Below are positions 6,659-9,125 of a stretch of DNA of 9,125 bases, one piece after another. Location: the NCBI GenBank assembly GCA_013042825.1, contig JABDPL010000194.1, forward strand, positions 1 to 9,125, in the 5' to 3' direction. Under the pieces are notes generated by a model that saw nothing but the letters and a program-made list of their open reading frames with translations, was not told where the DNA came from and made no database searches. This stretch comes from Flavobacteriaceae bacterium. GTDB taxonomy: Bacteria > Bacteroidota > Bacteroidia > Flavobacteriales > Flavobacteriaceae. Every line of letters starts with the position of its first letter. Positions within the stretch are counted from its first letter, which is position 1. The position numbers and the translations under genes were made by a program.

Positions 6659-7360
6659 ATGGGAATAGGATTTGGATACTATGTTCTGATCGGCGGGATT
6701 ATGCTGATCAGCTGGTTGGTCAGTTCAACATTAAAAAGAAAATTCACTCAATACTCGAAGATACATCTGCGAAATGGCATGAGCGGCGCTGAGATAGCCG
6801 AGAAAATGCTTGCAGATCATGGGATTTCTGATGTTCAGGTTATTTCGACTGCCGGTCGGTTAACCGACCATTACAATCCGAAGAACAAGACGGTTAACCT
6901 TAGCGAAACGGTCTATAATCAGCGCAATGCAGCTGCGGCAGCTGTGGCTGCACATGAATGTGGACATGCGGTTCAGCATGCACAGGCCTATGCCTGGTTG
7001 CAAATGCGTTCTTCTCTTGTTCCAGTGGTAAGTGTATCTTCCGGAATGTCGCAGTGGCTTATCATCGGTGGACTAATTCTGGGTGGTGCAGCTGGTGTTG
7101 GCCTCGGATGGTGGGTTGCCGTAGCCGGATTGATCATGATGGGACTTGCAACCTTGTTTAGTTTTATAACCCTGCCTGTTGAATATGATGCCAGTAACCG
7201 GGCCTTAGCCTGGCTTGAGAATAAGCATATGGTTTCACGGGAAGAGTATAAGGGAGCTGAAGAGGCTTTAAAATGGGCCGCAAGAACCTACCTGGTAGCA
7301 GCTATTGGCGCTTTGGCATCTCTTGTTTACTGGGCCCTGCAGGTCTTTGGAAACGATTGA
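6659..7360 (+). CDS. YugP-type membrane zinc metallopeptidase (neutral zinc metallopeptidase family)
   Basis: The 233-residue protein belongs to the YugP / Zn_peptidase_2 family of integral-membrane metallopeptidases, related in plan to HtpX. It starts with a membrane segment (about 6-22), then a cytoplasmic-type domain with GAEIAEKMLADHGI (43-56) and the TDHYNPKNKTVNLS block (69-82). The zinc motif HECGH (99-103) supplies His99, His103 and catalytic Glu100. Two hydrophobic segments follow (about 131-150 and 152-172), then LPVEYDASNRAL (172-183), where Glu175 is the probable third zinc ligand, and a last membrane segment (about 210-228). Its substrate is unknown; membrane-protein quality control is a family-level guess. 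The ATG lacks a Shine-Dalgarno sequence but has the A-rich upstream run common here. It follows leuS and SemiSWEET on the same strand and ends in a clear terminator. Confidence 0.93.
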   Translation: MGIGFGYYVLIGGIMLISWLVSSTLKRKFTQYSKIHLRNGMSGAEIAEKMLADHGISDVQVISTAGRLTDHYNPKNKTVNLSETVYNQRNAAAAAVAAHECGHAVQHAQAYAWLQMRSSLVPVVSVSSGMSQWLIIGGLILGGAAGVGLGWWVAVAGLIMMGLATLFSFITLPVEYDASNRALAWLENKHMVSREEYKGAEEALKWAARTYLVAAIGALASLVYWALQVFGND

Positions 7361-7371
7361 TAAGAAAACAG

Positions 7372-7396
7372 AAACTCCCGTAACCGGGAGTTTTTT
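7372..7396. terminator. Hairpin terminator shared by the convergent metallopeptidase and lrp-type genes
   Basis: AAACTCCCG (7372-7380) and CGGGAGTTT (7385-7393) form a perfect 9-base-pair stem around the loop TAAC, followed by a run of Ts (7391-7396). This is a standard intrinsic terminator 11 bases after the metallopeptidase stop. On the minus strand the same hairpin is followed by a T-rich stretch (TTTCTGTTTTC), so it can also stop the transcript of the Lrp-type gene, whose TAA (7397-7395) lies within the T-run. Confidence 0.88.
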
Positions 7397-7865
7397 ATAT
7401 TTTGATCTGACGATCGATCTGTTGCTGAAGTGAGATAAAAGTCTCGGTTCGGGAAACGCCGGATATCGACTGGATTTCCTTATTCAAAATATGCATGAGA
7501 TGTTCATTATCCTTGCACAGAACCTTGATCAGAATACTCCAGTCGCCCGTGGTATAATGGCATTCAAGAACCTCGGGAATTCGTTTCAATTGTTTGACAG
7601 CCTCAGGATTATTTGCAGCTTTATCGAGAAAGATCCCAACAAAAGCCATTGTTGTATACCCTAATATCCTCGGATTGATCACGAATTTGGATCCTGCTAG
7701 CAACCCGGATTTCTCCAATTTTCTCAACCGTTGATGAATAGCGGCTCCCGATACGCCAACGTTGCGGGCAATCTCAAGAATAGGCGTTCTGGCATCTGCC
7801 ATTAATGCGCGAAGAATCTTTTTATCGATTCCATCGATCTGAACATTTTGATTTACAACCTTCAT
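7395..7865 (-). CDS. Lrp/AsnC family transcriptional regulator
   Basis: Members sense amino acids or related small molecules and bind DNA as dimers or octamers. The 156 residues give normal family length: an N-terminal winged helix-turn-helix (about 10-60) with IDGIDKKILRALMADART, the EIARNVGVS turn (31-39) and the IHQRLRKLEKSGLLAG recognition and wing region (43-58), then the RAM/AsnC ligand-binding domain (about 70-147) with ECHYTTGDWSILIKV (101-115), where TGDW is the usual ligand-pocket turn, and a closing ISGVSRTETFISL (134-146). The ligand is not predictable from this. The ATG (7865-7863) has no strong Shine-Dalgarno sequence. The gene lies 62 bases downstream of the LYS9-like dehydrogenase on the same strand and appears to have its own promoter in that gap. 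It may regulate itself and its neighbour, which is inference from Lrp-family habits. Confidence 0.94.
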   Translation of the reverse strand: MKVVNQNVQIDGIDKKILRALMADARTPILEIARNVGVSGAAIHQRLRKLEKSGLLAGSKFVINPRILGYTTMAFVGIFLDKAANNPEAVKQLKRIPEVLECHYTTGDWSILIKVLCKDNEHLMHILNKEIQSISGVSRTETFISLQQQIDRQIKI

Positions 7866-7891
7866 CCGATATTTTTTTACTGTTTATAGCA

Positions 7892-7899
7892 CAAAAATA
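7892..7899 (-). promoter_or_regulatory. Candidate -7 box of the Lrp-type gene promoter
   Basis: On the minus strand TATTTTTG (7899-7892) fits the Bacteroidota -7 consensus TAnnTTTG exactly and would give a start near 7885 and a leader of about 20 bases. No -33 TTG lies at the usual 17-23 base distance; the nearest, ATTTTG, is only 12 bases upstream. The promoter may therefore be weak or activator dependent. Confidence 0.4.
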
Positions 7900-7902
7900 A
7901 TA

Positions 7903-7917
7903 ATTTGGTTTCAAAAT
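7903..7917. promoter_or_regulatory. Imperfect palindrome upstream of the Lrp-type gene, possible operator
   Basis: ATTTGGTTTCAAAAT is a 15-base near-palindrome (arms ATTTGG and CAAAAT, one mismatch, three-base centre). It lies immediately upstream of the -7 box of the Lrp-type gene. Lrp/AsnC regulators often bind A/T-rich dyads of about this size at their own promoters, so it is a candidate autoregulatory site. A short A/T-rich dyad can arise by chance. Confidence 0.25.
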
Positions 7918-7927
7918 GTTAGATTAA

Positions 7928-9125
7928 TTAGATATTTAATGGATTATAACCGTAATATGTAACTTTTTTCTCGTTGAAAATAATACCATAGGTCTTCAAT
8001 TCAGCAAGAATCGGTTGATATATTTCTTTGGTTATCGGGATCTGAACGCCGGGAGTTTTGATCTTACCCTGAAGAATATCAATGGCTGCAATGGCTACCG
8101 GAAGGCCAACGGTTTTGGCCATGGCTGTATAGGTTTGATCCTCTCCAAGAGTGACCATGGTTGAATCGACCTGATATTTCTTACCGTCCTTTTCGTAGCC
8201 GATTATATGGTACATGACAATCATATCTTTATCTTCTGAGGCCAAGCTCCAGCTATCCATCAATATCTTCTGAAGGATCTGGGCTGGGGTGGCATCCTTT
8301 AATGCCACCTGTTTATCCGAATTAAAAATATCGAGTTCTTCAAATTTATCCCAGATGATATCATCCTGATCGATATTCATTTGATGTCTGAATTTTAGTT
8401 CAACCGAATCGGTGGGGCTGTAAGGCAGGAAGGAGTTGACAAAATCACGATAGCTCATATTTTCACTGCCCTCCATCGTATAACTGTCGTCTGTCATCCC
8501 AAGTTGCACAAAAATGTTCCATGCTCTGCTGAAACCCACGCGCCTGATCGTACCGCGATAGAGGGTTTTGATGTCGTCTAAACCATAATCGTGCTGATAT
8601 TTCAGGGAATCCCGGTTGGCATAGGCTTCAAATCTCCCAAAATCTTCTACATCAAGGAATTCAGTTCTACGGAAGAGCCTATGATAGGGAATGTACTTAT
8701 AGGTGCCCTCCTGCAGGAATTTAGCTGCACCACCCTGACCTGCAACCACTACATTTCGTGGGTTCCAGGTAAACTTATAATTCCAGAGGTTATCGTCATT
8801 TTCCGGAGCGACCAGTCCGCCGGTGAACGATTCAAACAAAATGATCTTGCCACCCTCATCTCGTATCCTGTCGATGACCTGCATGGCACTCATGTGATCG
8901 ATGCCGGGATCAACTCCAATTTCATTCATAAAAACAAGACCCTTCGATACAGCATCCTCATGAAGAGCTTTCATCTCCCGGCTCACATAAGAGGCGGTAA
9001 CCATATGCTTCGAGTAGCGTATGCAATCGCGAGCAACTTCCATATGAAAACGAGCCGGGAGCATGGAAATCACGATATCGGAGGCTTGAATGGCTTCCGA
9101 ACGCGATTGCTCATCAAACACATCC
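7928..9125 (-). CDS. Saccharopine dehydrogenase (LYS9/AASS-like) family protein, 5' end beyond window
   Basis: The gene is open through the right edge; 398 residues are visible and about 60 N-terminal ones, holding the first part of the Rossmann fold with its nucleotide-binding glycine loop, are missing. The GTG at 9121 is an internal valine, not a start. Visible landmarks, counted from that valine, are the ASDIVISMLPARFH strand-turn (13-26), HMVTASYVS (39-47), the NEIGVDPGIDHMSAM block (about 66-80), GGLVAPENDDNLWNYKFTWN (about 100-119), an ANRDS substrate-region motif, and a C-terminal return to the nucleotide domain with TYTAMAKTVGLPVAIAA. These closely follow the glutamate-forming saccharopine dehydrogenases (yeast LYS9, C-terminal half of animal AASS), which link saccharopine with aminoadipate semialdehyde and glutamate. 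Bacterial relatives may instead act in lysine breakdown or on polyamine-type substrates, so the exact reaction is open. It precedes the Lrp-type gene on the same strand. Confidence 0.9.
   Translation of the reverse strand, partial: DVFDEQSRSEAIQASDIVISMLPARFHMEVARDCIRYSKHMVTASYVSREMKALHEDAVSKGLVFMNEIGVDPGIDHMSAMQVIDRIRDEGGKIILFESFTGGLVAPENDDNLWNYKFTWNPRNVVVAGQGGAAKFLQEGTYKYIPYHRLFRRTEFLDVEDFGRFEAYANRDSLKYQHDYGLDDIKTLYRGTIRRVGFSRAWNIFVQLGMTDDSYTMEGSENMSYRDFVNSFLPYSPTDSVELKFRHQMNIDQDDIIWDKFEELDIFNSDKQVALKDATPAQILQKILMDSWSLASEDKDMIVMYHIIGYEKDGKKYQVDSTMVTLGEDQTYTAMAKTVGLPVAIAAIDILQGKIKTPGVQIPITKEIYQPILAELKTYGIIFNEKKVTYYGYNPLNI

Noticed and set aside
6958..7161. 67-codon second frame within the metallopeptidase gene
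   Set aside because: It overlaps the HECGH region in another frame; Cys/Trp-rich shadow translation with no support.
9119..9121. GTG as a start for the LYS9-like gene
   Set aside because: The frame stays open to the right edge and the N-terminal Rossmann strand and glycine loop would be missing; the true start lies outside the window.

Overview
The window looks like ordinary chromosomal sequence from a member of the Bacteroidota, most likely Flavobacteriia. The reasons are the lineage-typical FtsX–DUF3098 pairing, a LeuRS with an insertion of about 55 residues before its WCP motif, Bacteroidota-type promoter boxes (TTTG / TAnnTTTG), A/T-rich leaders with little Shine-Dalgarno signal, and a type II lipoprotein signal. 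There is no sign of phage, transposon, CRISPR or plasmid sequence. The window is densely coding: the longest gap between genes is 96 bases.

Layout. (1) Positions 1-1495, minus strand: an ftsX-led operon (ftsX, a small unnamed lipoprotein, DUF3098) that runs off the left edge. (2) 1561-2496, plus strand: a ketopantoate-reductase-family oxidoreductase, divergent from ftsX. (3) 2482-3399, minus strand: an EamA/DMT-family transporter whose 3' end overlaps gene 2 tail to tail by 15 bases. (4) 3496-7360, plus strand: leuS from a good Bacteroidota promoter, a SemiSWEET sugar transporter whose TTG start lies inside the leuS end, then a YugP-type membrane zinc metallopeptidase. (5) A hairpin terminator at 7372-7396 is shared by the converging transcripts. 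(6) 7395-9125, minus strand: a saccharopine-dehydrogenase-like (LYS9-like) gene cut by the right edge, followed by an Lrp/AsnC regulator with its own likely promoter.

How the genes relate. The left operon belongs to the cell envelope and division. The right half has an amino-acid flavour (leucyl-tRNA charging, an Lrp-type sensor, a lysine-pathway-type dehydrogenase), but any functional link is inference. I found no convincing undescribed multi-gene system. The most worthwhile leads are the small lipoprotein inserted between ftsX and DUF3098, the leuS/SemiSWEET overlap, the variant active site of the reductase, and a possible autoregulatory site upstream of the Lrp-type gene. Three of the eight genes with visible starts appear to begin with TTG. 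All family assignments are from reading the proteins by eye; no database search was run.
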